Assembly (NCBI RefSeq): GCF_009759665.1
Contig: NZ_WQNE01000014.1
Location: forward strand, 120,795 to 184,794
Source: Bradyrhizobium cajani
Lineage (GTDB): Bacteria; Pseudomonadota; Alphaproteobacteria; Rhizobiales; Xanthobacteraceae
Direction of reading: 5' to 3'
Length of the DNA stretch: 64,000 bases
In this document: piece after piece, positions 25,340 through 33,937 of the stretch
How the letters are laid out: every line of letters starts with the position of its first letter
Position numbering within the stretch: the first letter of the stretch is position 1
The notes under the pieces: generated by a model
The model's database searches: none
Told to the model about the DNA's origin: nothing
The model's input: only the letters and a program-made list of their open reading frames with translations
Made by a program: the position numbers and the translations under genes

Positions 25340-25585
25340 TCAGTTCTTCTTCATCATCCCGTCGTCCTTCTTCATCCCGTCCTTGGACATGTGATCCTTT
25401 TTCATCATGCCGTCGTCCTTGGACATGGTGTCCTTCTTCATGCCGTCCTTGGACATCGTGTCCTTCTTCATCATGCCGTCATCCTTGCCCATCTTGTCCT
25501 GGGCAAAGGCGGCCGGCGACAGCGCCAGGCCGAGCGACAGAGCGGCAGCCGAAACGCCGAGCACGATGCGGGTGCGAATGGTCAT
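25340..25585 (-). CDS. Pentapeptide MXKDX repeat protein
   Basis: An exported 81-aa protein: signal peptide (IVLGVSAAALSLGLALSPAAFA, cleavage at AFA-QD) and then about ten tandem units of Met-x-Lys-Asp/Lys-x (DKMGKDDGMMKKDTMSKDGM). Methionine-rich, highly charged periplasmic repeats suggest metal binding or oxidant scavenging, not shown. The ATG at 25585 has AAGGGAAGA upstream. Confidence 0.85.
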   Translation of the reverse strand: MTIRTRIVLGVSAAALSLGLALSPAAFAQDKMGKDDGMMKKDTMSKDGMKKDTMSKDDGMMKKDHMSKDGMKKDDGMMKKN

Positions 25586-25904
25586 GAGCAATCTTCCCTT
25601 CGAGATGGTGTTTGTCAGCGACGGATGCCGCTACCCTGTCTCGACGGATTGCTACGCGGCGTTGTTACGCGCTCGCCGATAAATTTCTGCGGGGCCCAGT
25701 GCCGTCCTTCGTTTGGCGTAGTCCTCGGCCCGGAAGTGTGCAGCGCAGCACGGCCGGCACTTGCCGCGACCGTCGGTCTCGAACTATCAGACTAGAGATC
25801 ATCGGGTGAAAGACCGGCTAGGATGGGCCTACGCGCCGGTCACATGACCCAATCAAATCACGCAAACAACAACCGTCCAAAAGGCCGTCCAAGGAAATCA
25901 CACC
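25586..25904. other. 319-bp divergent spacer, no gene seen
   Basis: Lies between the MXKDX gene (minus) and the first TRAP operon (plus) and should contain both promoters. No convincing box, operator palindrome or coding frame was found by eye. Confidence 0.5.
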
Positions 25905-26927
25905 ATGCTCACGCGCCGCCATCTGCTCGCGACCGCTGTCGCCGCACCCGCCATCCTCCGCTTCGGGACGGGCACCGCGCAGGCCGCGACCACGCTGAAG
26001 ATCTCGCATCAATTCCCGGGCGGCACCATCGACAAGGGCGATTTCCGCGATCGGCTCTGCCGCATGTTCGCGGCCGAGGTCGCCAAGCGCAGCAATGGTG
26101 ACATCGCTGCGGAAATCTATCCGAACTCCTCGCTGATCAAGACCAACGCGCAGTTCTCCGCGATGCGCAAGGGCGCGCTCGACATCAGCCTCTATCCGAT
26201 GCCCTACGCCGGCGGCGAGCTGCCGGAGACCAATATCGGCCTGATGCCGGGCCTCGTGACCACCTATGACCAGGGACTGCGCTGGAAGAAGGAACCCGTC
26301 GGCAAGGCGCTGACCGATTTCCTCGCCGACAAGGGCATCATCCTGCTCACCTGGGTCTGGCAGGCCGGCGGCGTCGCCAGCCGCTCCAAGCCGATCGTCG
26401 CGCCCGAGGATGCCAAGGGCCTGAAGGTGCGCGGCGGCTCGCGCGAGATGGACATGGTGCTCCAGACCGCCGGCGCCTCGGTGCTGTCGGTGCCCTCGAA
26501 CGAAATCTATGCGGCAATGCAGACCGGCGCGTGCGACGCCGGCATCACCTCCTCTACCAGCCTGATCTCGTTCCGCCTCGAAGAGGTCGCCAAGTCCCTC
26601 ACCTCAGGCGCGGGCGCGTCGTACTGGTTCATGCTCGAGCCGTTGATGATGTCGAAGACCATCTTCGACAAGCTGCCGAAGAACCATCAGGACATCCTGC
26701 TCGCGGTCGGCACCGAGCTCGAGGCCTTCGGCCGCAAGGGCGCGCAGGACGACGACGTCGAGGTCGCCAAGGTCTATGAGAAGGCCGGCGCCAAGGTCTC
26801 CGTGCTCGACGCCGCGACCGTCGGCAAATGGCGCGACATCGCCCGCGATACCGCCTGGAAGGACTATAGCGCCAAGACCGCGACTTCAGCCAACCTGCTC
26901 AAGCTCGCCACCGACGTCGCGGCATGA
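25905..26927 (+). CDS. TRAP transporter substrate-binding protein (DctP family), system 1
   Basis: A 340-aa periplasmic binding protein that delivers an organic acid to a Na+-driven TRAP permease. The N-terminus LTRRHLLATAVAAPAILRFG has a twin-arginine-like signal ending at AQA. Family blocks include LKISHQFPGGTIDKGDFRDR, the conserved Arg region GLKVRGGSREMDMVL and PSNEIYAAMQTGACDA. Operon order is P-Q-M, and the gene overlaps the next by 4 bp (ATGA). Substrate cannot be read from sequence. Confidence 0.92.
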   Translation: MLTRRHLLATAVAAPAILRFGTGTAQAATTLKISHQFPGGTIDKGDFRDRLCRMFAAEVAKRSNGDIAAEIYPNSSLIKTNAQFSAMRKGALDISLYPMPYAGGELPETNIGLMPGLVTTYDQGLRWKKEPVGKALTDFLADKGIILLTWVWQAGGVASRSKPIVAPEDAKGLKVRGGSREMDMVLQTAGASVLSVPSNEIYAAMQTGACDAGITSSTSLISFRLEEVAKSLTSGAGASYWFMLEPLMMSKTIFDKLPKNHQDILLAVGTELEAFGRKGAQDDDVEVAKVYEKAGAKVSVLDAATVGKWRDIARDTAWKDYSAKTATSANLLKLATDVAA

Positions 26928-27478
26928 GCCACGGTCCGCTTCCGGATCGTGATGACCAGGCGAATGCTGCCGCAAGGACAGGCCTTGCGGCAGCGATCGA
27001 TCGCGGTCTCGCCATCCTCAACAGCATCATCGTCGTATTCGCCGCGATTGCGCTGGTCGCGGCCTGCGCCATCCTGAGCTACAGCGTGCTCAGCCGCGCC
27101 TTGTTCAAGGCTGCCAACTACTGGCAGGACGAGGCCGCCGTGTTCCTGCTGGTCGGCGCGACCTTCATGACGGCGGCCTACGTGCAGCAGAACCGCGGCC
27201 ATATCGGCATCGAGGCCTTTGTCGGTCTGCTCTCGCCGCTCGCGAACAAGGTCCGCCTGTGGCTGGTCGACGCGGCGACGTTCCTGTTCTGCGCCTTCTT
27301 CACCTGGAAGTCCTGGACGCTGGCCCATGAGGCCTATGTCGACGGCCAGGTCTCAAACTCGATGTGGTCGCCGCCGCTCGCCATCCCCTATTCGCTGATG
27401 GCGTTCGGGATGAGCCTGCTCTGCGTCCAGATCCTGGTGCAGCTTGCGCTGCCTTTCGCGGGAGCCAAGCGTTCATGA
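26924..27478 (+). CDS. TRAP transporter small permease (DctQ family), system 1
   Basis: A 184-aa protein with four TM segments. The conserved YWQDEAAVFLLVGATFMTAAY block and SRALFKAANYWQDE are the usual DctQ hallmark. It joins DctM in the membrane. Start and end overlap both neighbours by 4 bp, so the three genes are translated together. Confidence 0.92.
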   Translation: MSHGPLPDRDDQANAAARTGLAAAIDRGLAILNSIIVVFAAIALVAACAILSYSVLSRALFKAANYWQDEAAVFLLVGATFMTAAYVQQNRGHIGIEAFVGLLSPLANKVRLWLVDAATFLFCAFFTWKSWTLAHEAYVDGQVSNSMWSPPLAIPYSLMAFGMSLLCVQILVQLALPFAGAKRS

Positions 27479-28833
27479 GCGTTTTCGGTATTGGCGTTGC
27501 CTATGGGGTCGCGACGCTGGTCATCATGTTCTCGGGCATGCCGATCGCGTTCGCCCTCGGCGCGGTCGCAGTGGTCTTCATGGGCATCTACATGCCCGCC
27601 GCTTCGCTGGATACGGTGACGCAGAACGTCTACGAGGAAATGGCCTCGATCACGCTGTTGTCGATCCCGCTCTTCATCCTGAAGGGCGCCGCGATCGGCA
27701 AGTCGCGCGCCGGCCAGGATCTCTATTCGGCGCTGCATGCCTGGCTGCATCGCGTGCCTGGCGGCCTTGGCGTCGCCAACGTCTTCGCCTGCGCGCTGTT
27801 TGCGGCGATGGCGGGCTCCTCGCCGGCGACCTGCTCGGCGATCGGCTCGGCCGGCATCCCCGAGATGCGCAAGCGCGGCTATTCCGGCGGCTTTGCGGCC
27901 GGCATCATCGCCGCGGGCGGAACGCTCGGCATCCTGCTGCCGCCCTCGATCACCATGATCCTGTTCGCGGTCGCCGCCGAAAAGTCGCTCGGGCGGCTGT
28001 TCCTCGCCGGCATCGGCCCCGGCCTCTTGCTGGTCACGCTATTCGGCGCTTACGCCGTGATCCGCTTCCGTCAGGAATATGCCGCGGCCGAAGCGATCTA
28101 CAAGAATGGCGGGCCGGAGGCCGCGATCCTGACCCGCGACGAATATACGCTGGCCGAGCGCTTCAGCGTGCTGCCGCGTGTGATCCCGTTCGTGCTGCTG
28201 CTCACCGGCGTCATGATCGCGCTCTATGGCGGCTACGCCACGCCGTCGGAAACCGCGGGCCTCGGCGGCCTCCTCGCGCTGGCGCTGATCGCGGCGATCT
28301 ACAGCGTGTGGCGGCCGAGCGACCTCGCCCCGATCATGAAGTCGACGATCCGGGAATCGACCATGCTCATGATGATCATCGGCATGTCGCTGCTCTATTC
28401 CTACGTGATGAGCTATCTGCACATCTCGCAGTCGGTCGCCGAATCCATTGTCGCGATGCACCTGCCGCGCTGGGAGCTGCTGTTCGCGATCCTCGTCATG
28501 GTCGTCGTGCTCGGCTTCTTCCTGCCGCCGGTCTCGATCATCCTGATGACGGCGCCGATCATCCTGCCGCCGCTCCGCGCGGCCAATTTCGACATCATCT
28601 GGTTCGGCGTGGTCATGACCATCGTGATGGAGATGGGGCTGATCCATCCGCCGGTCGGCCTCAACATCTTCGTCATCCGCAACGTCGCCCCGGACATTCC
28701 CCTCAGCGAGGTGATCTGGGGCACCCTGCCGTTCGTGCTGCTGATGATGCTCGCGGTGCTGCTGCTCTGCTTCGTGCCGGAGATCTCGACCTGGCTGCCC
28801 GATCTGGTGATGGGGCCGGACGGAAGCAGGTAA
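27475..28833 (+). CDS. TRAP transporter large permease (DctM family), system 1
   Basis: A 452-aa protein with about twelve TM helices forming the ion-coupled transport domain. Typical blocks: SGMPIAFALGAVAVVFM, LLSIPLFILKGAAIGKS, GSSPATCSAIGSAGIPEM, LGILLPPSITMILFAV and LIHPPVGLNIFVI. The start at 27475 overlaps dctQ; an upstream extension of the frame is not used. Confidence 0.93.
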   Translation: MSVFGIGVAYGVATLVIMFSGMPIAFALGAVAVVFMGIYMPAASLDTVTQNVYEEMASITLLSIPLFILKGAAIGKSRAGQDLYSALHAWLHRVPGGLGVANVFACALFAAMAGSSPATCSAIGSAGIPEMRKRGYSGGFAAGIIAAGGTLGILLPPSITMILFAVAAEKSLGRLFLAGIGPGLLLVTLFGAYAVIRFRQEYAAAEAIYKNGGPEAAILTRDEYTLAERFSVLPRVIPFVLLLTGVMIALYGGYATPSETAGLGGLLALALIAAIYSVWRPSDLAPIMKSTIRESTMLMMIIGMSLLYSYVMSYLHISQSVAESIVAMHLPRWELLFAILVMVVVLGFFLPPVSIILMTAPIILPPLRAANFDIIWFGVVMTIVMEMGLIHPPVGLNIFVIRNVAPDIPLSEVIWGTLPFVLLMMLAVLLLCFVPEISTWLPDLVMGPDGSR

Positions 28834-28850
28834 CGCCAAACACAGCTGCC

Positions 28851-28965
28851 GTAGGGTGGGTTAGACCAGCGGCTGCGCAAAGCGCAGGCGCTGGGCGTAA
28901 CCCACCTCTTCTGTTTCCTAGGAGACAAACGGCGGTGGATTACGCCTTCGGCTAATCCACCCTAC
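28851..28965. repeat. Palindromic intergenic repeat with GTAGGGTGG ends
   Basis: Inverted 9-bp ends GTAGGGTGG (28851-28859) and CCACCCTAC enclose two hairpin units, one around GGTTAGACC...AACCC and one GGTGGATTA...TAATCCACC. It sits in the gap between the convergent TRAP operon and gntR, where it may also stop transcription. A related unit lies at 33796-33833. Confidence 0.8.
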
Positions 28966-28969
28966 GAAG

Positions 28970-29659
28970 CTAATCGCTCTTGCGCCGCACCTTCGGCGCG
29001 ATCGCGCTGCCGGCCACGACGTGCAACAGATCCTTGCGCACGGCTTCGATGTGCCGCTCCAGGAAGCGGCAGGCCTCCTCGACCTTCTGGGCGCGGCAGA
29101 GTGCGATCAATCGGGCGTGCTCCTTCTCGGCGGTCCCCATCGCCTTGGTGTTGGAGAGCTGGAGACGCGTGTAGCGGTCGCTGGTCTGGAGCAGCGACAG
29201 CACGATCGCCCTTGTGCGGGGCTGCGGGGCGTGAACGTAGAGCGCCATGTGGAAGTCGGCGTTGAGCTGCCCCCATTCGCTGACATTGCGCGCCTTGATC
29301 GCCTTCTCGAAGCTCTTGTGGATGTCGTCCAGCCCCTCGAAATCATCAGCGGTGAAACGCGGCGCCGACTGCGCCAGGAGGCGCGGCTCCAGGATGCGGC
29401 GCAAATCGAACACGTCGTTGATTTCGTCCAGCGACAACTCGGAGACGATGGCGCCCTTCTGCGGAACGATCCGCACCAGCCCTTCCGCCTCGAGCTGGAA
29501 CAGCGCCTCGCGCACCGGGATACGGCTGACGCCATAGGCGTCCCCAAGCGCGTCCTGCCGCAGCTGCGATCCGGCCGGATAGGTGCCGTCAAGGATCGCC
29601 TGCCGGAGCTGGTCGACGATCGCAGCCGACAAGGTGCGATGCTTCAGGGGCTGTTTCAT
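28970..29659 (-). CDS. GntR family transcriptional regulator (FadR/FCD subfamily)
   Basis: A 229-aa dimeric DNA-binding protein. The N-terminal winged helix (residues about 10-75) shows AGSQLRQDALGDAYGVSRIPVREALFQLEAEGLV. The C-terminal FCD domain has NADFHMALY and later histidines (KEHARLIALC, LERHIEAV) that would bind a metal and a carboxylate ligand. It is divergent from the TRAP-2/DHDPS operon and the perfect palindrome at 29798-29818 in between is its likely operator, so it probably represses uptake and breakdown of the substrate until an intermediate appears. Confidence 0.92.
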   Translation of the reverse strand: MKQPLKHRTLSAAIVDQLRQAILDGTYPAGSQLRQDALGDAYGVSRIPVREALFQLEAEGLVRIVPQKGAIVSELSLDEINDVFDLRRILEPRLLAQSAPRFTADDFEGLDDIHKSFEKAIKARNVSEWGQLNADFHMALYVHAPQPRTRAIVLSLLQTSDRYTRLQLSNTKAMGTAEKEHARLIALCRAQKVEEACRFLERHIEAVRKDLLHVVAGSAIAPKVRRKSD

Positions 29660-29787
29660 CTGACCTTCTGTTGTCCTTCCCGACTCATCCGGCCGAAGCG
29701 GTCCTTCTCTTGCATGATGAGCTCCTCCGCAAAAGTCGGAAGCCCGGCAAATGCGCGTCCTGCCGCCGGAATGACCGCAATCTCCGT

Positions 29788-29818
29788 TTGACACCCTAAA
29801 TGTATAAATTATACATTT
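29788..29818 (+). promoter_or_regulatory. Promoter with overlapping GntR operator
   Basis: TTGACA (29788-29793) is a perfect -35; TATACA (29810-29815, spacer 16) or ATACAT (spacer 17) is the -10. Superimposed is a perfect palindrome AAATGTATAA-A-TTATACATTT (29798-29818). Binding there would cover the -10 and block polymerase. It lies 40 bp before dctQ of system 2. Confidence 0.75.
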
Positions 29819-29857
29819 GACGATAGCACGATAATTCTCGGGGGTCGGGGCCTCTTC

Positions 29858-30481
29858 ATGATCGAGCAGACGATGCCGGCCACGCGCGCATTCAGCGTCC
29901 GACGCATGGTTGTTCGCGCGTCCAGCGCCCTGCTCGCGGTCGAGCGCCTCGCGCTGATGGGCCTGATGTACCTGCTCACCGGATTGATCCTGGTGAACGT
30001 CGTCACCCGCTACTCGCATTTCCCGATCTACTGGATCGACGAATCCGCGGTCTATTGCGTGGTCTGGCTGACCTTCATCGGCGCATCCGCGATGACGCGG
30101 CTGCGGCTCGACTTCGCGGTGACCATGCTGACGGAGCGGCTTTCGCCGCAGCATCAGAAGATCGCCAAGGTGATCTCGACCGGCCTTGTCGTCGTGTTCG
30201 GCGCAGCCCTGATCGTCACCTGCGTGCTCTGGATGGACCCGATCGGCCTCGCCCGCGCCGGCTTCGATGGGCGCAAGCTCGCCGCCGAGACCTTCAACTT
30301 CCTCTACACCGAGCGCACGCAGACGCTGAACTGGCCGACCTGGGTGCTCTATCTGACGCTGCCGATCTTCGCGGTGTCGATGACCATTCACGGCATCGCC
30401 AACCTGCTGGAGGATCTCGAGCTGGTCCCGCGCACGCAGCCGAAGGGCTTTCAGCTCTCCGAGCTTGACGGGGTCAACTGA
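29858..30481 (+). CDS. TRAP transporter small permease (DctQ family), system 2
   Basis: A 207-aa four-TM protein with the block FPIYWIDESAVYCVVWLTFIG typical of DctQ. It is the first gene after the operator, in the order Q-M-P (system 1 is P-Q-M). The N-terminal 25 residues are a basic tail; an ATG at 29873 is an alternative start. Stop and dctM start overlap by one base. Confidence 0.9.
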   Translation: MIEQTMPATRAFSVRRMVVRASSALLAVERLALMGLMYLLTGLILVNVVTRYSHFPIYWIDESAVYCVVWLTFIGASAMTRLRLDFAVTMLTERLSPQHQKIAKVISTGLVVVFGAALIVTCVLWMDPIGLARAGFDGRKLAAETFNFLYTERTQTLNWPTWVLYLTLPIFAVSMTIHGIANLLEDLELVPRTQPKGFQLSELDGVN

Positions 30482-31746
30482 TGATCACGTCAGCCGCCTT
30501 CATGGCTTTCATGCTGGTCGGCGTGCCGATCGGCCTCTGCCTGTGCCTCGCCGGCCTCGTCTACATCGCCGCATCCGGCAACCCGGTGCTGTTCCAGTCC
30601 TATCCGCTCCAGCTGTTCGGCGGCGTCGACAGCTATGGCCTGATCGCCATTCCGCTCTTCATCCTGATCGGTGAGATCATGAACGGCGGCGGCATCACCC
30701 GCCGCATCGTCGACATGGCGATGGCCTTCGTCGGCTCGCTCAAGGGCGGGCTTGCCTACGTCAACATCCTCGCCAACATGTTCATCTCCTCGATCCTGGG
30801 ATCTGCGACCGCGCAGGTTGCGATCATGGCCCAGATCATGGTCCCGGAGATGGAGAAGAAGGGCTACGACAAGACCTTTGCGGCGGGACTGACCGCCTAT
30901 GGCGGCATGCTCGGCCCGATCATCCCGCCGTCGGTGATGTTCGTGGTCTACAGCGTGCTGGCGCAGGTCTCGGTCAGCGACATGCTGATCGCCGGCATCG
31001 TACCCGGCGTTATCCTCACCGTGATGTTTTGCCTCGTCATCGCGCTGATGGGATACATCTACAATTATCCCCGCGCGGACCATCAGACGCCGCGTCAGCG
31101 CGTCATGACGATCCTGCGGACCTCGCCGACCCTACTGATCCCGATCGTCATTGTCGGCACCATCCTCGGCGGCCTCGCGAATGCGACGGAATCCGCCGCG
31201 GTCGGCGCGGTTGCCGCCGCGCTGGTCGGCAAATTCTGGACCAGGGAGTTTGAGTTCTCTCAGCTGCCGCAGATGATGCTGCGCAGCGCGATCTATTCGG
31301 CGATCGTGCTGTTCCTGGTCGCGGCCGCGGCCGTGTTCTCCTGGGTCCTGATCTTCGGCAAGGTGCCGCAGGAAACCGCCGGCTGGATCCAGTCGGTCGC
31401 CAAGGACCCGGTCAGCTTCATGCTGATCTGCAACGTGATCCTGCTGGTGATCGGCACGGTGATCGACGGCATTCCCGGCCTGATCATGACGGTGCCGATC
31501 CTGCTGCCGGTCGCAACCGACGTCTATCACATCGACCCCCGGCAGTTCGGCGTCGTGGTGGTGATCAACCTGGTGCTCGGCCTGTTGTCGCCGCCGGTCG
31601 GCCTCTGCTTCTTCGTCGCGGCCGCCGTCACCGGCGCCAAGCCGGGCAAGATGTTCATGGTGACGCTGCCCTTCTTCGTCATCTCCTGCGTCCTCCTCGT
31701 GCTGCTCTCGCTCTACCCGTCGCTCTCGCTGATCCTCGTCAAATAG
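30481..31746 (+). CDS. TRAP transporter large permease (DctM family), system 2
   Basis: A 421-aa polytopic permease. Blocks seen: FMLVGVPIGLCLCLAGLVYI, LIAIPLFILIGEIMNGGGIT, ISSILGSATAQVAIMAQIMV, GPIIPPSVMFVVYSVLAQ and LLSPPVGLCFFVAAAV. Normal length for DctM. Confidence 0.93.
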   Translation: MITSAAFMAFMLVGVPIGLCLCLAGLVYIAASGNPVLFQSYPLQLFGGVDSYGLIAIPLFILIGEIMNGGGITRRIVDMAMAFVGSLKGGLAYVNILANMFISSILGSATAQVAIMAQIMVPEMEKKGYDKTFAAGLTAYGGMLGPIIPPSVMFVVYSVLAQVSVSDMLIAGIVPGVILTVMFCLVIALMGYIYNYPRADHQTPRQRVMTILRTSPTLLIPIVIVGTILGGLANATESAAVGAVAAALVGKFWTREFEFSQLPQMMLRSAIYSAIVLFLVAAAAVFSWVLIFGKVPQETAGWIQSVAKDPVSFMLICNVILLVIGTVIDGIPGLIMTVPILLPVATDVYHIDPRQFGVVVVINLVLGLLSPPVGLCFFVAAAVTGAKPGKMFMVTLPFFVISCVLLVLLSLYPSLSLILVK

Positions 31747-31768
31747 GCCGTCCCAAAGGAGCCCGACC

Positions 31769-32752
31769 ATGCCGCTTACACGCCGCCGCTTTCTCGCCGC
31801 CAGTGCCGCCGCATCGGTGTTTGCGCCGTCGCTGGCGCTCGCCCAGGCCAAGGAATTCCGCCTCGGCCTGATCACGCCCAACGGCCATTCCTGGAACAAG
31901 GCCGCGCTCAAATTCGGCGACGATCTCAAGACGGCGACGAACGGACGGTTGACGGTGACCGTGTTCCACTCCGGCCAGCTCGGCAACGAGCCGGCGATGA
32001 TGCAGCAATTGCAGTCCGGCGCGCTCGACATGGGCTTCATTCAGGCCGCCGAGCTCGGCTCGCGCGTGCCGCATATCGCCGCGATCAACGCGCCCTACAT
32101 CGTCCGCTCGACGCCGGCGGTGGCAAAATTCGTACGGCATCCGGCGGCCGTGAAGCTGTTCGACGTGCTGCCGCAGGAGACCGGCACCATCGGGCTCGGC
32201 TGGGGCATCACCGGCATGCGCGCCGTGTTCTCGTCCAAGGATCTGAACACGCTGGCCGACATCAAGGGCATGAAGCTGCGCATCAACCCGACGCCGGTCT
32301 ACCGCGATTTCTATTCCTCGCTGGGCGCGGCACCGACGCCGATCCCGACGCCGCAGGTGTTCGACGCCATGGCCAATGGCCAGGTCGACGGCCTCGAGGC
32401 TGATCTCGAATTCTCCTGGAACCAGCGCTTCGACAAGGTCTCGAAGGTGATCCTCCAGATGAACGCCGTCTTCATGCCGATGGCGGCGGTCGTCTCGGGC
32501 CGGGTCTGGCAGTCACTCCCCGCGGCCGATCGCGAGCTGATCACCAAGACGATCAAGTCGACGCTGGACGCGCAGATCGACGAACTCGCCGGCAACGAGC
32601 CGGCGCTGATCGAGAACTTCAAGAACGCGCCGATCCCGATCCGCCAGGTCGACGCCAAGGACACCGAGGCCGTCATTGCCGAGTTCGACAAGATCTGGCT
32701 GCCGAAGGCCCCCGTCCTCGCTGAGCTGCGCAAGGTCGGCGCGACGCTCTGA
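31769..32752 (+). CDS. TRAP transporter substrate-binding protein (DctP family), system 2
   Basis: A 327-aa periplasmic protein with a twin-arginine-like signal (TRRRFLAASAAASVFAPSLALA). DctP features: LGLITPNGHSWNKAALKFGD, GMKLRINPTPVYRDFYSSLGA and PQVFDAMANGQVDGLEAD. AGGAG lies about 9 nt before the ATG. It belongs with the DHDPS-family enzyme 75 bp downstream, suggesting a substrate that is imported and then split or dehydrated. Confidence 0.92.
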   Translation: MPLTRRRFLAASAAASVFAPSLALAQAKEFRLGLITPNGHSWNKAALKFGDDLKTATNGRLTVTVFHSGQLGNEPAMMQQLQSGALDMGFIQAAELGSRVPHIAAINAPYIVRSTPAVAKFVRHPAAVKLFDVLPQETGTIGLGWGITGMRAVFSSKDLNTLADIKGMKLRINPTPVYRDFYSSLGAAPTPIPTPQVFDAMANGQVDGLEADLEFSWNQRFDKVSKVILQMNAVFMPMAAVVSGRVWQSLPAADRELITKTIKSTLDAQIDELAGNEPALIENFKNAPIPIRQVDAKDTEAVIAEFDKIWLPKAPVLAELRKVGATL

Positions 32753-32827
32753 TCCCATCCATCTCGTTCACGTCAATGCCCGGCGGATTGAACAATCCGC
32801 CGGCACAATTCCAATCGGAGCCCAACA

Positions 32828-33754
32828 ATGAGCCCACGCATTTCCTGGGAAGGCGTCTTCCCGGCTGTTACCACGCAATTCAATGACGACCTGTCGCTCA
32901 ATATCGATGCGACCGCCAAGGTCATGGACGGGCTGATCCGCGACGGCGTCTCCGGCCTGATCGTCTGCGGCTCGGTCGGGGAGAACACCTCGCTCGAACG
33001 CAAGGAGAAGGTCGCGATCATGGAGACAGCGAAGTCCGTCGCGAGCGGCCGCGTCCCCGTGCTGTGCGGCATCGCCGAATTCACCACGGCCTTCGCGGTC
33101 GAAACCGCCAGGGAAGCCGCGCGCGTCGGCATCGACGGCGTGATGGTGATGCCGGCGCTGGTCTATTCGTCGAAGCCGCACGAGACCGCCGCGCATTTCC
33201 GTGCCGTCGCCAGCGCAACCGACCTGCCCGTGATGCTCTACAACAATCCGCCGATCTACAAGAACGACGTCACCCCCGACATCCTGGCCTCGCTCGCCGA
33301 CGTCGAGACTGTCGTCTGCTTCAAGGACTCCTCGGGTGACACGCGGCGCTTCATCGACACCCGCAACATGGTCGGCGACCGCTTCGTGCTGTTCGCGGGC
33401 CTCGACGACGTCATCGTCGAGAGCGTCGCGATGGGCGCCGTGGGCTGGGTCTCCGGCATGTCGAACGCCTTCCCGCGCGAGGGCGAGACGCTGTTCCGTC
33501 TCGCCAAGGCAGGGCGCCTTGCGGAGGCGATGCCGCTGTACGAATGGTTCATGCCGCTCTTGCATCTCGACGCACGCCCGGACCTCGTCCAGTGCATCAA
33601 GCTGTGCGAGCACATCATGGGCCGCGGCACCGCGCTGACGCGACCGCCCCGCCTCGCGCTGCTGCCGCACGAGAAGGCCGAAGTCGAGGCGATGATGGCC
33701 AAGGCGCTCAAGAACCGGCCGCGCCTGCCGGACGTCGGCCTGAAGGCGGCCTGA
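32828..33754 (+). CDS. Dihydrodipicolinate synthase family aldolase/dehydratase
   Basis: A 308-aa (beta/alpha)8 class-I lyase. The Schiff-base lysine is in ETVVCFKDSSGD, the proton-relay tyrosine in PVMLYNNPPIYKND, and the phosphate/carboxylate loop in CGSVGENTSLERKEK. The genomic context (GntR repressor, TRAP importer) is catabolic, so it is probably not lysine-pathway DapA but a sugar-acid aldolase/dehydratase or an enzyme of hydroxyproline breakdown. The exact reaction cannot be decided from sequence. Confidence 0.85.
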   Translation: MSPRISWEGVFPAVTTQFNDDLSLNIDATAKVMDGLIRDGVSGLIVCGSVGENTSLERKEKVAIMETAKSVASGRVPVLCGIAEFTTAFAVETAREAARVGIDGVMVMPALVYSSKPHETAAHFRAVASATDLPVMLYNNPPIYKNDVTPDILASLADVETVVCFKDSSGDTRRFIDTRNMVGDRFVLFAGLDDVIVESVAMGAVGWVSGMSNAFPREGETLFRLAKAGRLAEAMPLYEWFMPLLHLDARPDLVQCIKLCEHIMGRGTALTRPPRLALLPHEKAEVEAMMAKALKNRPRLPDVGLKAA

Positions 33755-33795
33755 AGCGCAGCCTGCCCACCATCTGCCGATGATTGCGGAAACAT

Positions 33796-33833
33796 GGTGG
33801 GCACGGCGCTACGCGCCTTTGCCCACCCTACGA
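33796..33833. repeat. Palindromic intergenic repeat, GTAGGGTGGGC type
   Basis: On the plus strand GGTGGGC (33796-33802) pairs with GCCCACC (33821-33827), with an inner stem GGCGC/GCGCC. On the minus strand it begins GTAGGGTGGGCAAAGGCGCG. It belongs to the same style as one end of 28851-28965. Confidence 0.7.
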
Positions 33834-33846
33834 ATGCTTTCTCAGT

Positions 33847-33932
33847 CGTCATTGCGAGGAGCGCAGCGACGAAGCAATCCAGGCTACCTCAACGGAAAAA
33901 CTCTGGATTGCTTCGCTACGCTCGCAATGACG
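33847..33932. repeat. Palindromic intergenic repeat, CGTCATTGCGAG type
   Basis: Outer arms CGTCATTGCGAG (33847-33858) and CTCGCAATGACG (33921-33932) and inner arms GAAGCAATCCAG (33871-33882) and CTGGATTGCTTC (33903-33914). The element ends 6 bp before the stop codon of the HMG-CoA lyase gene and so may double as its terminator. Confidence 0.8.
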
Positions 33933-33937
33933 AAGAA

